Both the position numbers and the translations under genes were made by a program. From Lachnospiraceae bacterium (GTDB lineage Bacteria > Bacillota > Clostridia > Lachnospirales > Lachnospiraceae), in NCBI GenBank assembly GCA_910574865.1, contig CAJTDN010000003.1:124001-188000 (forward strand): a DNA stretch of 64,000 nucleotides. The letters run 5' to 3'. Under the pieces are notes generated by a model. That model was not told the DNA's origin. It worked only from the letters and a program-made list of their open reading frames with translations, and did not search any database. Within the stretch, counting starts at the first letter, position 1. Each line of letters begins with the position of its first letter. Below are positions 33,972 to 42,369 of this stretch, one piece after another.

Positions 33972-35143
33972 TTAATCCTCCCGTATTCGATATCGTTCTC
34001 ATTCATAAACTGAGTCAGCTTCTGCAACTGCACCCTGGTGCCTACCGCACAAAATTTCGTGCGGTACCGCTTCACCTCTTCCTGCTTCGGCTCAAACGGG
34101 TCAACCGCCACGGATACCTGCTGCTCGACACTTCGGATGTTTCCTACCGTCGTGTGCTCCGTTGCGCTTTCCTGCGGGAACGTTCCGCCCCCTGCCACGT
34201 ATGATACATTTTGATTCGGTTCCGTTGCGCTTTCCCGGTTTCCCATCACGTTTTTCGGCTGTTCGGTCACGGTTTCTGGTCGCCTGCCTGCAGATTCCCG
34301 CCCCGCATTCTTCAGTGTCTCCAGCATCTTCCTCCGCTCTTCCTCGACTTTGTCCTTTTCCTCTGCCGCCTTGCGGCGTTCCTCGGCCATGCGTTTCCTT
34401 TCGGCCTCTTCCTCCGTCTTGCGCCTCTTTTCGGCCTCCAGCTTCACTTCCAGGTCGGACAACCGCTTGTTCTCCGCCAGTGCCTTGCTGAGGTCCAGAG
34501 TCTTTATGTAGACATCCTTCGCGTTCAGCTTGTACTTGCTTTCCAGGCTGTCGATTGTCTCCAGGTCAGTACGAACCTTCTCGACCTTTCCCTTGATGTC
34601 CGCCTGGGCCGTGGCCAGCTTGTAGGTCTGGTTCAGGTACCGACTGTCAAACACCTTTTCGAACGGAAGAACCTGGGCCAAATCACCAATCACTCCGTCG
34701 TAAGCCGCGCGGATACCTTTCTTCTTTTCCTCCTTCTGCTGATCCTCGAACGCCTTTACCTGCTTGTCGATGATGCCTACCGGCTCCTGAATCAATGCCA
34801 GGATTTCCTTCAACTCCGTCTCGAACACGTCATACGGCTTGTTGATGATTGCCTTGACCATCTTCCGGCGTTCCTCTATGGCCTTTGTCAGCTTGTTCAA
34901 TTCCGCGCGGTCCGCTTTCGCTTGTTTCATGTTGTCCTCCGTGTAGACAACATTCTCATACGAGGCTATCCTGCTCCTTACCGCCGCCTCCAGTTCCTCC
35001 TTGTTCCACTGGATTACCCGGAGGAAACCGTCCTCCGTAGGATTAATCAACCGGAACTCCATCTTTTCAGGCCGTGCCACGTCCACCTCGTTCACGACCT
35101 CCGCCTCCACCGTTTCTGGTGCCGTTTTCTTTCTTCCCGCCAT
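33968..35143 (-). CDS. DUF1351 phage protein, coiled coil
   Basis: 391 residues. DUF1351 pattern: FRLINPTEDGFLRVIQWNKEELEAAVRSRIASYENVVYTED, then ADRAELNKLTKAIEERRKMVKAIINKPYDVFETELKEIL. A long coiled coil with EERRKAAEEKDKVEEERRKM follows, then a Ser/Thr-rich linker and a C-terminal domain RYRTKFCAVGTRVQLQKLTQFMNENDIEYGRI. These proteins sit in recombination/replication modules; the exact role is unknown. Confidence 0.82.
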   Translation of the reverse strand: MAGRKKTAPETVEAEVVNEVDVARPEKMEFRLINPTEDGFLRVIQWNKEELEAAVRSRIASYENVVYTEDNMKQAKADRAELNKLTKAIEERRKMVKAIINKPYDVFETELKEILALIQEPVGIIDKQVKAFEDQQKEEKKKGIRAAYDGVIGDLAQVLPFEKVFDSRYLNQTYKLATAQADIKGKVEKVRTDLETIDSLESKYKLNAKDVYIKTLDLSKALAENKRLSDLEVKLEAEKRRKTEEEAERKRMAEERRKAAEEKDKVEEERRKMLETLKNAGRESAGRRPETVTEQPKNVMGNRESATEPNQNVSYVAGGGTFPQESATEHTTVGNIRSVEQQVSVAVDPFEPKQEEVKRYRTKFCAVGTRVQLQKLTQFMNENDIEYGRIK

Positions 35144-35154
35144 CTGTCTGCCTC

Positions 35155-35781
35155 CTAATTTTTATGGCTTGCAAATTCGCCATGATATTTGTTCTCTGCT
35201 TGCTCTCTTGCTCGTACCGCCTCTTCAATGCTTATGTAATTTCCTACATGAATCTCTTTTCTGTCCTTTGTTATTCTTACATTAAACTTGCCCTCCTTAG
35301 TCTTTCTAATCCCTAAATGTCCCGACTTGCATCCTTTAGAAACACTCTTATTTCTTGCATTATCTGCACTGCTGCAAATTCTGAGGTTAGATTTTCTGTT
35401 ATCACATTTATTGTTATTTTTGTGATCTATAATGATATCAGGAGAGTCTATACCCATAATAAATCTGTGCATTCTCACGACTCGGCCATCAATACGGGCT
35501 ACTGCATATCCCGATTTAGATACACACCATGAATATCTCTGCAATTTTTCAGCATCTTCTGCGTCTGCCAAAAATACAGTTCCATTCTTAGCCGTTATTT
35601 CCAAAACATCATTCTTCAACCGAAAAATATTCGTGCTTCTTCTTCCTTTCCCGTAAGGCTGTCCGTATCTCCGTATATTTTGATAATGCTTATTGCAATA
35701 AAATCTCCCATCTACACAAGCGGTCTTATTTTCTCCACATATACAACACTTTGGCCAATCCTTATCTGCTACTTTCCTCAT
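35155..35781 (-). CDS. HNH homing-type endonuclease with AP2-like domain
   Basis: 208 residues. N-terminal CICGENKTACVDGRFYCNKHYQNIRRYG forms a zinc finger. The HNH core is VVRMHRFIMGIDSPDIIIDHKNNNKCDNRKSNLRICSSADNARNK, with catalytic-type HR and DH..NNK residues. The C-terminal part (GHLGIRKTKEGKFNVRITKDRKEIHVGNYISIEEAVRAREQAE) is an AP2-like DNA-binding domain. A lower GC content than its neighbours and a 20-base overlap with the RusA-like gene suggest a self-inserting gene. Confidence 0.88.
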   Translation of the reverse strand: MRKVADKDWPKCCICGENKTACVDGRFYCNKHYQNIRRYGQPYGKGRRSTNIFRLKNDVLEITAKNGTVFLADAEDAEKLQRYSWCVSKSGYAVARIDGRVVRMHRFIMGIDSPDIIIDHKNNNKCDNRKSNLRICSSADNARNKSVSKGCKSGHLGIRKTKEGKFNVRITKDRKEIHVGNYISIEEAVRAREQAENKYHGEFASHKN

Positions 35782-36199
35782 ATTTCACCTCTTTCAAAAA
35801 TACTTCTACCCTCGGTTGCTCTCCATATATTTTTTCCACATATAACCTACAAACCTGCTTGTCATCGTCATATGCAATTCCATTGAGAGAATCCAGTATG
35901 ATTTTGGCCAGATTGTCGCAGTCAATCTTTTTCGTATGAAGAATTTTGCCCCGCAGCATCATCTCCCGGTTCTTTTTACTGACAGATTTAGGTATGGAAA
36001 ACACTCCTATTATCTTCGCCGCAATCTCACCATTCAGCTTTGTTCCTTTAGCCTCCTGTTGGTAAAATAACTTAACCAAATTTTCGTAACGAACCGTTTC
36101 GTCCGGTGTATATGTTCTGGCATAATCACCTGTCTTCACAAACCTAGGCCTTGCCTTTCCCTTCGGTTCCCCAGGAACAGTGAATTTTATTTCCTTCAC
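35762..36199 (-). CDS. RusA-like Holliday junction resolvase
   Basis: 145 residues. Resolves four-way junctions in phage recombination. The motif FTVPGEPKGKARPRF at the N-terminus and the catalytic region KKIDCDNLAKIILDSLNGIAYDDDKQVCRLYVEKIYGEQPRVEV (DCDN and DD acidic residues) are intact. Start is GTG 36199, 10 bases after AGGAGGTGAG. Confidence 0.9.
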   Translation of the reverse strand: MKEIKFTVPGEPKGKARPRFVKTGDYARTYTPDETVRYENLVKLFYQQEAKGTKLNGEIAAKIIGVFSIPKSVSKKNREMMLRGKILHTKKIDCDNLAKIILDSLNGIAYDDDKQVCRLYVEKIYGEQPRVEVFLKEVKYEESSR

Positions 36200-36203
36200 C
36201 CTT

Positions 36204-36395
36204 CTACTCACCTCCTGCATCAGCCGCACCGTCCTCTTTGTAAACCTTCAAGTAATAGTCCATCTGCTTTCCGGTCGGTGTTTTCTTCCTTACTCCCGGA
36301 CCGATTGCATAACCGTTTTCTAAGAGAATGCCCGCGACCGTCTTTCTGTCATCCAGCTTGTAAATGCTAAGTTCCGCCACCTTTTCCATTGCCAT
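36204..36395 (-). CDS. hypothetical phage protein, 63 aa
   Basis: 63 residues: MAMEKVAELSIYKLDDRKTVAGILLENGYAIGPGVRKK. Looks like a small alpha/beta protein; not recognised. Good ribosome site GGAAAG. It is immediately upstream of the resolvase and probably co-translated. Confidence 0.62.
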   Translation of the reverse strand: MAMEKVAELSIYKLDDRKTVAGILLENGYAIGPGVRKKTPTGKQMDYYLKVYKEDGAADAGGE

Positions 36396-36424
36396 GTTAT
36401 CTTTCCTCCATTAATTTTTTCATT

Positions 36425-37072
36425 TCACACCACCGCGCCTATCAGTTTTCTATACATTTCCCTCAGTCTTTCCGGCATGGGTACAGCGTTCCTTTCAACC
36501 GATTCCCTCTCTTCCCTGACAGATATTGAATTCCTTTTGGCAAGGTTTGTCGGTATTTGTTCGGTTGTTTTACAAACCAATCTCATCAAATCCGGACTCA
36601 GCTTTCGTATTTCCTTTTCTCTCACGATTTCTGCCCGATATGTACGCATGAAATTAGACTGCGTAACATTTACCCATGTACCGTCAATATTTTCCGCCAT
36701 TGCCCATTCCCGTAACTGCCTCGGACTTCCAACGGCCCGTTGTACCGTTGACGGCAATTTTGCAAATTCCTCATCCGAGTGGTATGTGGAATTCCTCATG
36801 GCCTTCAGAACCATTTGCCATGCGGCCAGCTCGTTAATCTCACCTTCCTCCCTTGAAAGCTCGCTTGCATGTTTTCTGATACCCGCCACCGTAGGTTCCT
36901 TCTCTACCGTCTGCATATGCTTCTTAATCGCGATGCTGCATAGTTCGTAATCCAGATCCGCAAGCAGTCCGTACCAGACTTCAAATGCCTCTTTATCTGG
37001 AATGAATGACGGTTGCGTGTAGACTGCCTTCAACCCCTTCACTAAGATTTTAAACTCTTCCCTTGTCACCAA
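36425..37072 (-). CDS. replicative helicase loader/inhibitor-like protein
   Basis: 215 residues. MVTREEFKILVKGLKAVYTQPSFIPDKEAFEVWYGLLADLDYELCSIAIKKHMQTVEKEPTVAGIRKHA is the pattern of the SPP1 G39P-like helicase loader/inhibitor N-domain. It overlaps the replisome organizer gene by 7 bases, so the two likely work together to place the host DnaB/DnaC helicase on phage DNA. Confidence 0.72.
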   Translation of the reverse strand: MVTREEFKILVKGLKAVYTQPSFIPDKEAFEVWYGLLADLDYELCSIAIKKHMQTVEKEPTVAGIRKHASELSREEGEINELAAWQMVLKAMRNSTYHSDEEFAKLPSTVQRAVGSPRQLREWAMAENIDGTWVNVTQSNFMRTYRAEIVREKEIRKLSPDLMRLVCKTTEQIPTNLAKRNSISVREERESVERNAVPMPERLREMYRKLIGAVV

Positions 37073-37959
37073 TTATCCACCTCACTTATTCTGTTTGCTA
37101 TCTTGTCCACATAAGAGTTCCCGCATTGATGGTTTTCCTTGAAGTCCTTGGCATCATAATTTCCTTCAAGCACCTTCGGGAAATTGTTCGGCCGCACAAA
37201 CCAGTCAAAGGTAATCGTCCACCCATTGTTGTTCTTCCCTTGCAGGAAATCACTGGATTTTATTTTTTCAATAGCCGATAACACGTCATCAACACTATAT
37301 TGCCTCACTCTTGCCACAAGCGAACTGTAACGTTTTGAAGCACTGTCCAATTTGGAAATCGGTCTTATGCCATAGCTCTGCAATCCGTTCCATGCCTCCA
37401 TGACGAGTCGGACATCCGTCTGACAAACTGTTTCGTTAGAAACAGTCATAGTGTCTTTCTCTAAACTCTTTTCTCTAATCTCTTTCTCTATACTCTTACT
37501 CTGTATGGACAAATCGGAGACATCTTGATGGACATTGTCCACGGTAATGTCCGTGCATTTGTCCGGCAACTGTCCACCCGGATTCTGCCGTTGCATACGT
37601 TTCTGCCTTGCATAATCAGTCTCGAATCCGATAAGAGCGTCGAAATCAGAAATGATAAGGCTTCCTTCGTTCTGTTCATAAATAAGCCCTAATTTCTTAA
37701 AAAGCCCCAAGGCAATTGACACCGTATCACGACTGAAATATTTGCAGTCGCGTTGTATTTTGTCGACATCAAACGGTATTATCACCTCCCCTATCTTCCT
37801 TGATAACATTCCTCCCGTGTTTATGCACATAAGGCATAGCATCTGATATAGCACAACATATTGTGCGCCATTCTTTTGACCCATGAGAAAGTCTACCGTG
37901 TCACTTGTCATGAAATCCTTTTTTAACTTTATCCAATAAAATTTCTTTCCAGTTGCCAT
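37066..37959 (-). CDS. phage replisome organizer (replication initiator)
   Basis: 297 residues from MATGKKFYWIKLKKDFMTSDTVDFLMGQKNGAQYVVLYQMLCLM, the standard N-terminal winged-helix domain of phage replisome organizers. A Lys/Gln/Asn-rich linker follows, and a C-terminal domain with VRQYSVDDVLSAIEKIKSSDFLQGKNNNGWTITFDWFVRPNNFPKVLEGNY, typical of DnaD-like tails. ATG 37959 follows GGAGGTGG; upstream in-frame sequence has no ribosome site. The replication origin is probably in or near this gene. Confidence 0.88.
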   Translation of the reverse strand: MATGKKFYWIKLKKDFMTSDTVDFLMGQKNGAQYVVLYQMLCLMCINTGGMLSRKIGEVIIPFDVDKIQRDCKYFSRDTVSIALGLFKKLGLIYEQNEGSLIISDFDALIGFETDYARQKRMQRQNPGGQLPDKCTDITVDNVHQDVSDLSIQSKSIEKEIREKSLEKDTMTVSNETVCQTDVRLVMEAWNGLQSYGIRPISKLDSASKRYSSLVARVRQYSVDDVLSAIEKIKSSDFLQGKNNNGWTITFDWFVRPNNFPKVLEGNYDAKDFKENHQCGNSYVDKIANRISEVDNW

Positions 37960-38079
37960 TTGCGCTTTTCCACCTCCAAAAGCTACGCATTCGCGAGCCA
38001 TCAGCGCATTTAAAGACCAGGGAGCAATCATATACGCCCTCTGGTAAAAATGCATCTATATATGGCCAGCCTTGAACAC

Positions 38080-38250
38080 TTACCGTTCTTCTAGCCCCTC
38101 CAACTCATTCAGCTTTTCTTTTGCTTCCCTGAAAAGTTCATCCACCTCCTCTTTCGTGATTTTCTCCGCATCTTCCATCGCTTTCCGCACGGCCTCGCAG
38201 GTACCGCACATACAGCCCCCCCCTTGGGCATATTTACAATTGTTGTTCAT
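38080..38250 (-). CDS. small Cys-rich protein, 56 aa
   Basis: 56 residues. N-terminal cysteines in the order C-x7-C-x1-C-x2-C (MNNNCKYAQGGGCMCGTCEAV) suggest a metal knuckle; the rest is a charged helix. It overlaps the preceding stop by 4 bases. Not recognised. Confidence 0.6.
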   Translation of the reverse strand: MNNNCKYAQGGGCMCGTCEAVRKAMEDAEKITKEEVDELFREAKEKLNELEGLEER

Positions 38251-38447
38251 CTGGCAGCACCTCCCATATGGGCAAGGTCGCTGTCAATGGCAGACTTTAC
38301 GCCGTCTGTCAGTAGGCCGTAAACGGACTCCAGTGCCACGGTTCCGCTTTCCAGCTCCGCCCTTAAAGCCCCGATGATTAAACCAATGTTGTAATAGTTC
38401 TTGTTGATTCTGTATTCATGGATATTTACGATATTTGAATTTTTCAT
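38247..38447 (-). CDS. hypothetical phage protein, 66 aa
   Basis: 66 residues from MKNSNIVNIHEYRINKNYYNIGLIIGALRAELESGTVALESVYGLLTDGVKSAIDSDLAHM. Probably a helical bundle. ATG 38447 follows AGGAGAGCCG. Not recognised. Confidence 0.6.
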   Translation of the reverse strand: MKNSNIVNIHEYRINKNYYNIGLIIGALRAELESGTVALESVYGLLTDGVKSAIDSDLAHMGGAAR

Positions 38448-38572
38448 GGTACGGCTCTCCTTTTTCTCTTGATTCCGCCGCATTGATATGATAGAATAAA
38501 TTTATCAATCGCTTTGGCGGTTGATTCGGTGTGGCGGGAATCCAAACTTTGGTCGGAGCGGATTCCTGCTCT

Positions 38573-38746
38573 TTATTTCTTTAGTTCTTCATAAACCTTA
38601 TCGATGCCCATTCTTATCACTTCTGCTCTCTTTATCCCCAGCTTCTCTGTACAATAGATAAGCTTTTCAACGTCACTTTCCGAAAGCCTAATCCGAGTAT
38701 TCAAATTCTTTGGGTCATCCGTTGGTCTACCTACTTGTGGACTCAT
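38573..38746 (-). CDS. ribbon-helix-helix (CopG/Arc-type) regulator, 57 aa
   Basis: 57 residues: MSPQVGRPTDDPKNLNTRIRLSESDVEKLIYCTEKLGIKRAEVIRMGIDKVYEELKK. The strand NTRIRLS followed by two helices is the RHH fold, DNA binding through the paired beta strands. GCGAGGTGATGAA precedes the ATG. It has its own promoter with paired repeats, so it probably represses itself and, with it, the genes to the left. Confidence 0.78.
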   Translation of the reverse strand: MSPQVGRPTDDPKNLNTRIRLSESDVEKLIYCTEKLGIKRAEVIRMGIDKVYEELKK

Positions 38747-38766
38747 TTCATCACCTCGCTTTATTT

Positions 38767-38810
38767 TGTATCCACATTATTATTGTATATTATGTATCCA
38801 CAAAAGTCAA
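38767..38810 (-). promoter_or_regulatory. promoter with two operator-like repeats upstream of the RHH gene
   Basis: Minus-strand promoter TTGACT (38805-38810), 17-base spacer, TACAAT (38782-38787). Two copies of TGTGGATACA (38793-38802 and 38767-38776) lie 26 bases apart, one in the spacer and one at the transcription start. Repeats in this place are expected for an autorepressor. Confidence 0.68.
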
Positions 38811-38895
38811 TAATAATTTTGAAATTCTCCAAAGTTTTTCCACCACACCTTGCCGTACCACATTCAGTTGTCAATGTACAATTCTTCCAGTGCTA

Positions 38896-39693
38896 TCAAA
38901 TCCCCGCGGTCAAATCCATGATTGAAATCGGTTTTGTCAGTACCCGGTTATGCCTGCAACAATCACACAACTCACACCGTTCCGGCTGTTCCCCGCCACC
39001 CTTGATTCGCAAAATCCTCGGCGTGTTCGCCTCGACCACGCTCAATGCCTCCTGCAGGTAATTGTCCGTCACATGGACAATGCGGATGTCCGGTTCCTCC
39101 TGCTTTGTCGCCGCCGCAATATAAAACGGCAGCCTTTTCCCTGTATTTTGCCTGACAATCTCCTGGTACACCGCTCCTTGTATATCATAATTCCAGTACC
39201 TCACAAAATCCGTATACCCATAATCTTTTACCCACTTCAAGTCAGTAATTGATTCCATAACCTTTAAATCTACAATCGCAACGTCAGGAATATAACTGTC
39301 AATCTTGATTTTCCAGTCAGTCCCAAACAAATCGCCAGTCATGATGACCTGCTTATGGCCAGACATATATTTCATGAAATATTCATCCCGTTCAATACGT
39401 GCAATAATCTTCTCTGCATTTTTGAACGGAGCCTTCAGTTCTCCTTTCTGTGTGAAAACGTCAGGATTTTCCATCTTGAAATGGGCTAACGAGCCTTCAA
39501 AATAACTGTCAACGTAGCTCCCGACCAACATTGCTGTACTTTTCTTAGGAATCCATCTTCCGTAAAGTTCTTCCATTGCTCCATACTCACATCCCAAACG
39601 TCCCAAACTGCCAACAAAATTCTTGTATTGGCTTACAGACATAAAAGCAATATTAGATTCTTGTGAATAATAATTGTCGTTATTCAGATTCAT
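38896..39693 (-). CDS. PD-(D/E)XK exonuclease (DUF3799/RecE C-terminal-like)
   Basis: 265 residues. Partner exonuclease of the RecT-like annealase. Nuclease features: SVSQYKNFVGS near the start, GSYVDSYFEG, then TDWKIKIDSYIPDVAIVDLKVM where D and E/D-x-K residues form the active site, and a late cluster GGGEQPERCELCDCCRHNR with cysteines that may bind Fe-S or zinc as in Cas4/RecB-like nucleases. ATGA overlap with the preceding gene. Confidence 0.82.
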   Translation of the reverse strand: MNLNNDNYYSQESNIAFMSVSQYKNFVGSLGRLGCEYGAMEELYGRWIPKKSTAMLVGSYVDSYFEGSLAHFKMENPDVFTQKGELKAPFKNAEKIIARIERDEYFMKYMSGHKQVIMTGDLFGTDWKIKIDSYIPDVAIVDLKVMESITDLKWVKDYGYTDFVRYWNYDIQGAVYQEIVRQNTGKRLPFYIAAATKQEEPDIRIVHVTDNYLQEALSVVEANTPRILRIKGGGEQPERCELCDCCRHNRVLTKPISIMDLTAGI

Positions 39694-40328
39694 TTTTTTC
39701 TCCTTTTAAATTCAAGAATTTCTTCTGGTTCCCATCCAAGCTTATACCTTTTAAGTATGCGGGAATACTTGATATTCCTAATAATGCTCCACTCTTTCAA
39801 ATTGTGTGTCTCGCCATTACATGAAAGCATCTTATTCCTCGTCGTATTGTTTTGCTGTGCTTGAATTGTCAACCATCTGCAATTTCTCGGTTCATAATTA
39901 CCTGCTACATTTATGCGGTCTAAAGTCTGTTCACCACGTGCAGCATCATACCTATAACCATTTTCAACTGCCCATTTCTGAAAATTTTCAAACCCATTGT
40001 TTCCTACCCATTCGTTACACACGCTTACCCCTCTGGCTCCATAATTCTTATACGATTTGCATTTTGAGTTAAAGCATCTTTGCTTCATGGAGATATAAAC
40101 GTGATACAATTTCGAATTTCTCGAATCATATTTATTATCGCTACGTCTTTTTCTTTCACACCCGCAATTAACCGCTTGGCCATTCAGTAATTTATCATTC
40201 CTGATATCTTTAAGGTTCCCGCAGGTACATTTACACGTATAATAAATATGTTTCCCATGGTTCGGTGCTCTTTCAACTACATTCAGCTTTCCAAAACGTC
40301 TGCCAACCAAATTCACAAACTGCGCCAC
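39690..40328 (-). CDS. AP2/HNH-type homing endonuclease-like protein
   Basis: 212 residues, inserted between the recT-like and exonuclease genes. N-terminal zinc-binding part RRFGKLNVVERAPNHGKHIYYTCKCTCGN; then YKNYGARGVSVCNEWVG and QTLDRINVAGNYEPRNCRWLTIQAQQNNTTRN, the pattern of phage AP2/HNH-like proteins; and a C-terminal helix-turn-helix-like LKEWSIIRNIKYSRILKRYKLGW. Low GC and the position point to a mobile gene. Confidence 0.78.
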   Translation of the reverse strand: MAQFVNLVGRRFGKLNVVERAPNHGKHIYYTCKCTCGNLKDIRNDKLLNGQAVNCGCERKRRSDNKYDSRNSKLYHVYISMKQRCFNSKCKSYKNYGARGVSVCNEWVGNNGFENFQKWAVENGYRYDAARGEQTLDRINVAGNYEPRNCRWLTIQAQQNNTTRNKMLSCNGETHNLKEWSIIRNIKYSRILKRYKLGWEPEEILEFKRRKK

Positions 40329-40340
40329 CTAAATTTCCTC

Positions 40341-41210
40341 CTATTCAATCTCTTCCAAAACCAAACCGCCAATCTGATTACTGTTATTCTTTGCAAGCGC
40401 AAAAGCGTCTACCGGCTCCACTTTTTCCGAGAGTGCCGCCGCATTCTGTCTGCTGGTAGATAAAAGCCCATTCTGAAACTCTACGCCACCACCCTCGTCG
40501 TAGGCCATTAACTGTTCAACCTTATCGAAATCCTTTTCAATATACTTACTCAACCTACGGATAACGGTTTTTCTGTACATTTCTCCAGAAGATTTCTTCC
40601 ATGCATCACTATCCTTTGCTTTTGAATAATTTTGACGCACTCCCTCAATTTCCGCTGCGCTCATACTCTCATAAAGCATGGAGCCATCCATATAAGTCAC
40701 GATTGCAAAGGCTCCTATTATCTTTCCGTTATTAAACGGAAGTGGCTTGAATATAAGTTTCTGCTTTCCATCTTCCACTCCCTCGTCGTAAAGATCTCCT
40801 TCCCGGACAATCTTCGCAAAAATGTCCTTAATGGGCTGTATGCTGTGCTTCTTGCATATCTTGATCTCGCCCTTGTAATCTGTCTGGAAATTCATTTCTT
40901 TGTTATATGGAATTGCGTAACACTCTCCGCTTAGGAAATCAAGCCCCAGAAAAGCCCCTTTTATCATGCAAAGTGCTATGGAATCCGCCGAAATACCGTC
41001 CAGGTTCTCGCGCTTCTTTTTGTCTTTGAGCATATCCCTAATCAGAGTAATGCAGTTGAGAATGAATCTGTCCTTATTGAACCCCTCCGGCATTGCCCCA
41101 ACCTTTTCCGAAATCTGTTTCATGAGTGCCTCCTGGATATTGTTAAGATACTCTGCCGTTGTTACCTGCTTGACCTGCTGGTTTACTTGCAGGTTTTCTT
41201 GTTGTTCCAT
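40341..41210 (-). CDS. recT: RecT-like single-strand annealing protein
   Basis: 289 residues. Anneals complementary single strands in phage recombination. The conserved core is GFNKDRFILNCITLIRDMLKD, ADSIALCMIKGAFLGLDFLSGECYAIPYNKEMNFQTDYKG, then LPFNNGKIIGAFAIVTYMDGSMLYESMS and KSSGEMYRKTVIRRLSKYI. The disordered C-terminus ends ...LALAKNNSNQIGGLVLEE-like sequence. It works with the nuclease at 38896-39693. Confidence 0.92.
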   Translation of the reverse strand: MEQQENLQVNQQVKQVTTAEYLNNIQEALMKQISEKVGAMPEGFNKDRFILNCITLIRDMLKDKKKRENLDGISADSIALCMIKGAFLGLDFLSGECYAIPYNKEMNFQTDYKGEIKICKKHSIQPIKDIFAKIVREGDLYDEGVEDGKQKLIFKPLPFNNGKIIGAFAIVTYMDGSMLYESMSAAEIEGVRQNYSKAKDSDAWKKSSGEMYRKTVIRRLSKYIEKDFDKVEQLMAYDEGGGVEFQNGLLSTSRQNAAALSEKVEPVDAFALAKNNSNQIGGLVLEEIE

Positions 41211-41230
41211 CTTGCTGTCCTCCTTTTCTT

Positions 41231-41431
41231 TTATGCCGTTGCAATACTTTCACCTACCAGTTCCAGCAATTCGCTGGAACTTATATCATCCAAACACTTC
41301 TCACAAATATAACCTTTCTGGCTGTTAAAATATTTGTCACCCTAAAAAATTCCTTCTCCGCATTTCCCACACTTGCATACTGGAACCGGCTCTGGAGCGT
41401 TGGGACATCTTGGGTGGCAGGGTACGCTCAT
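41231..41431 (-). pseudogene. zinc-ribbon protein interrupted by in-frame TAG
   Basis: ATG 41431 overlaps the previous stop as ATGA. The frame reads MSVPCHPRCPNAPEPVPVCK and CGKCGEGIF, then TAG (41342-41344, codon 30), then GDKYFNSQKGYICEKCLDD to a TAA at 41231. The Cys pairs on the two sides (CKCGKC and CEKC) are the halves of one zinc ribbon, so the amber codon clearly sits inside one gene; a change from GAG to TAG would explain it. Confidence 0.68.
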
Positions 41432-41685
41432 ACAAATGCTGCACATCCTTCGCACTCCCCTTTCTGCATCCTTAATAGCGTCGTGCCATTCACGCATTCT
41501 CTGAACAGATGATTTTTCAGCTCGTCCTTGAACAGCAACGGCAGGTATTCCTCCCGGTTCTCAATCCTACATACATCCATCTTCCCGTTACAGTACCAAA
41601 TCAGATACTCTACCGTTTCCTTGGATATGTGAATTCCTTCCCTTACCAATTCATTCACAATTTCATCAATCTTCGTCTGATCCAT
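41428..41685 (-). CDS. hypothetical phage protein, 85 aa
   Basis: 85 residues from MDQTKIDEIVNELVREGIHISKETVEYLIWYCNGKMDVCRIENREEYLPLL. Helical, ends with a Cys pair CEGCAAFV. Start ATG 41685 follows ACGGAGGATGGCT. Not recognised. Confidence 0.62.
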   Translation of the reverse strand: MDQTKIDEIVNELVREGIHISKETVEYLIWYCNGKMDVCRIENREEYLPLLFKDELKNHLFRECVNGTTLLRMQKGECEGCAAFV

Positions 41686-41724
41686 AGCCATCCTCCGTTC
41701 CAAGCAAATACCCCTTCGCTTTTC

Positions 41725-42339
41725 TCATTCTGCCAACTCCTTGTCTGTATAAAAATAGTGGTTTCCGTACCGAAAAAGAAATTGCAAGTTTTTACCGTGC
41801 CAGCTCGACTTCCCCTCGCTCTCGAAGTACAAGGCTCCCTGGCTTTCATCCCATCGTTCCAGCTGAATCAGTTCCAGCGCCTCGTAACATTCCTTGTCTG
41901 GTTCCACTCTGTCAAGCCTCCCGTTGATGACCGGGGTGAACTGCCCTTCCTGGAATATGACATCTTGTATGCTGTCCGGAAAATCATCGCTTCGTACACG
42001 GTTAAGCACAACCAGGATTACCAACGCTTTCCCTTGAACGTCCTCTCCTTCGGCCTCCGCCATCGCGATTTTTGCCAGCAAGTACGCGTCCTCCGAATCC
42101 CAGTCCATGCTTCTGGCAATCCCCCGGCTCCCTTCCGATGCGTCCGTCTCTTGAACCCCTTCTTTTTCCTCCGGCTGCGGTTCTGTCCCTATATCCTCGA
42201 TAATGATTTCATCTGTTTCCGTTGCCCCGCCGACATCCTTATACAAATTACCAATACCTTTAATCGTAAATGCGACAGCCCCGCATATCGTCAGGACCTT
42301 TAACCCGAACAATACCTTTCGCTTGCTTTTTCTGCTCAC
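41725..42339 (-). CDS. SleB-like cell wall hydrolase with signal anchor
   Basis: 204 residues. Residues 8-27 form a signal anchor (VLFGLKVLTICGAVAFTIKG). A Glu-rich linker is followed from residue 82 by a Hydrolase_2 (SleB/CwlJ) domain: AYLLAKIAMAEAEGEDVQGKALVILVVLNRVRSDDFPDSIQDVIFQEGQFTPV with the usual catalytic Glu in AEAEGE. It would cut cortex-like or muramic wall material. It lies in the early region, not the lysis module, so it is unlikely to be the main endolysin. Confidence 0.83.
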   Translation of the reverse strand: MSRKSKRKVLFGLKVLTICGAVAFTIKGIGNLYKDVGGATETDEIIIEDIGTEPQPEEKEGVQETDASEGSRGIARSMDWDSEDAYLLAKIAMAEAEGEDVQGKALVILVVLNRVRSDDFPDSIQDVIFQEGQFTPVINGRLDRVEPDKECYEALELIQLERWDESQGALYFESEGKSSWHGKNLQFLFRYGNHYFYTDKELAE

Positions 42340-42369
42340 AATTCAATCTCCCTTCCCGTCCTCGGCCGG

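Noticed and set aside
41342-41344. Genetic code change (TAG as sense) for the whole prophage
   Set aside because: Only one clear in-frame TAG case is seen, and another disrupted frame carries TAA. Large phage genes are free of internal TAG, so a point mutation is simpler.
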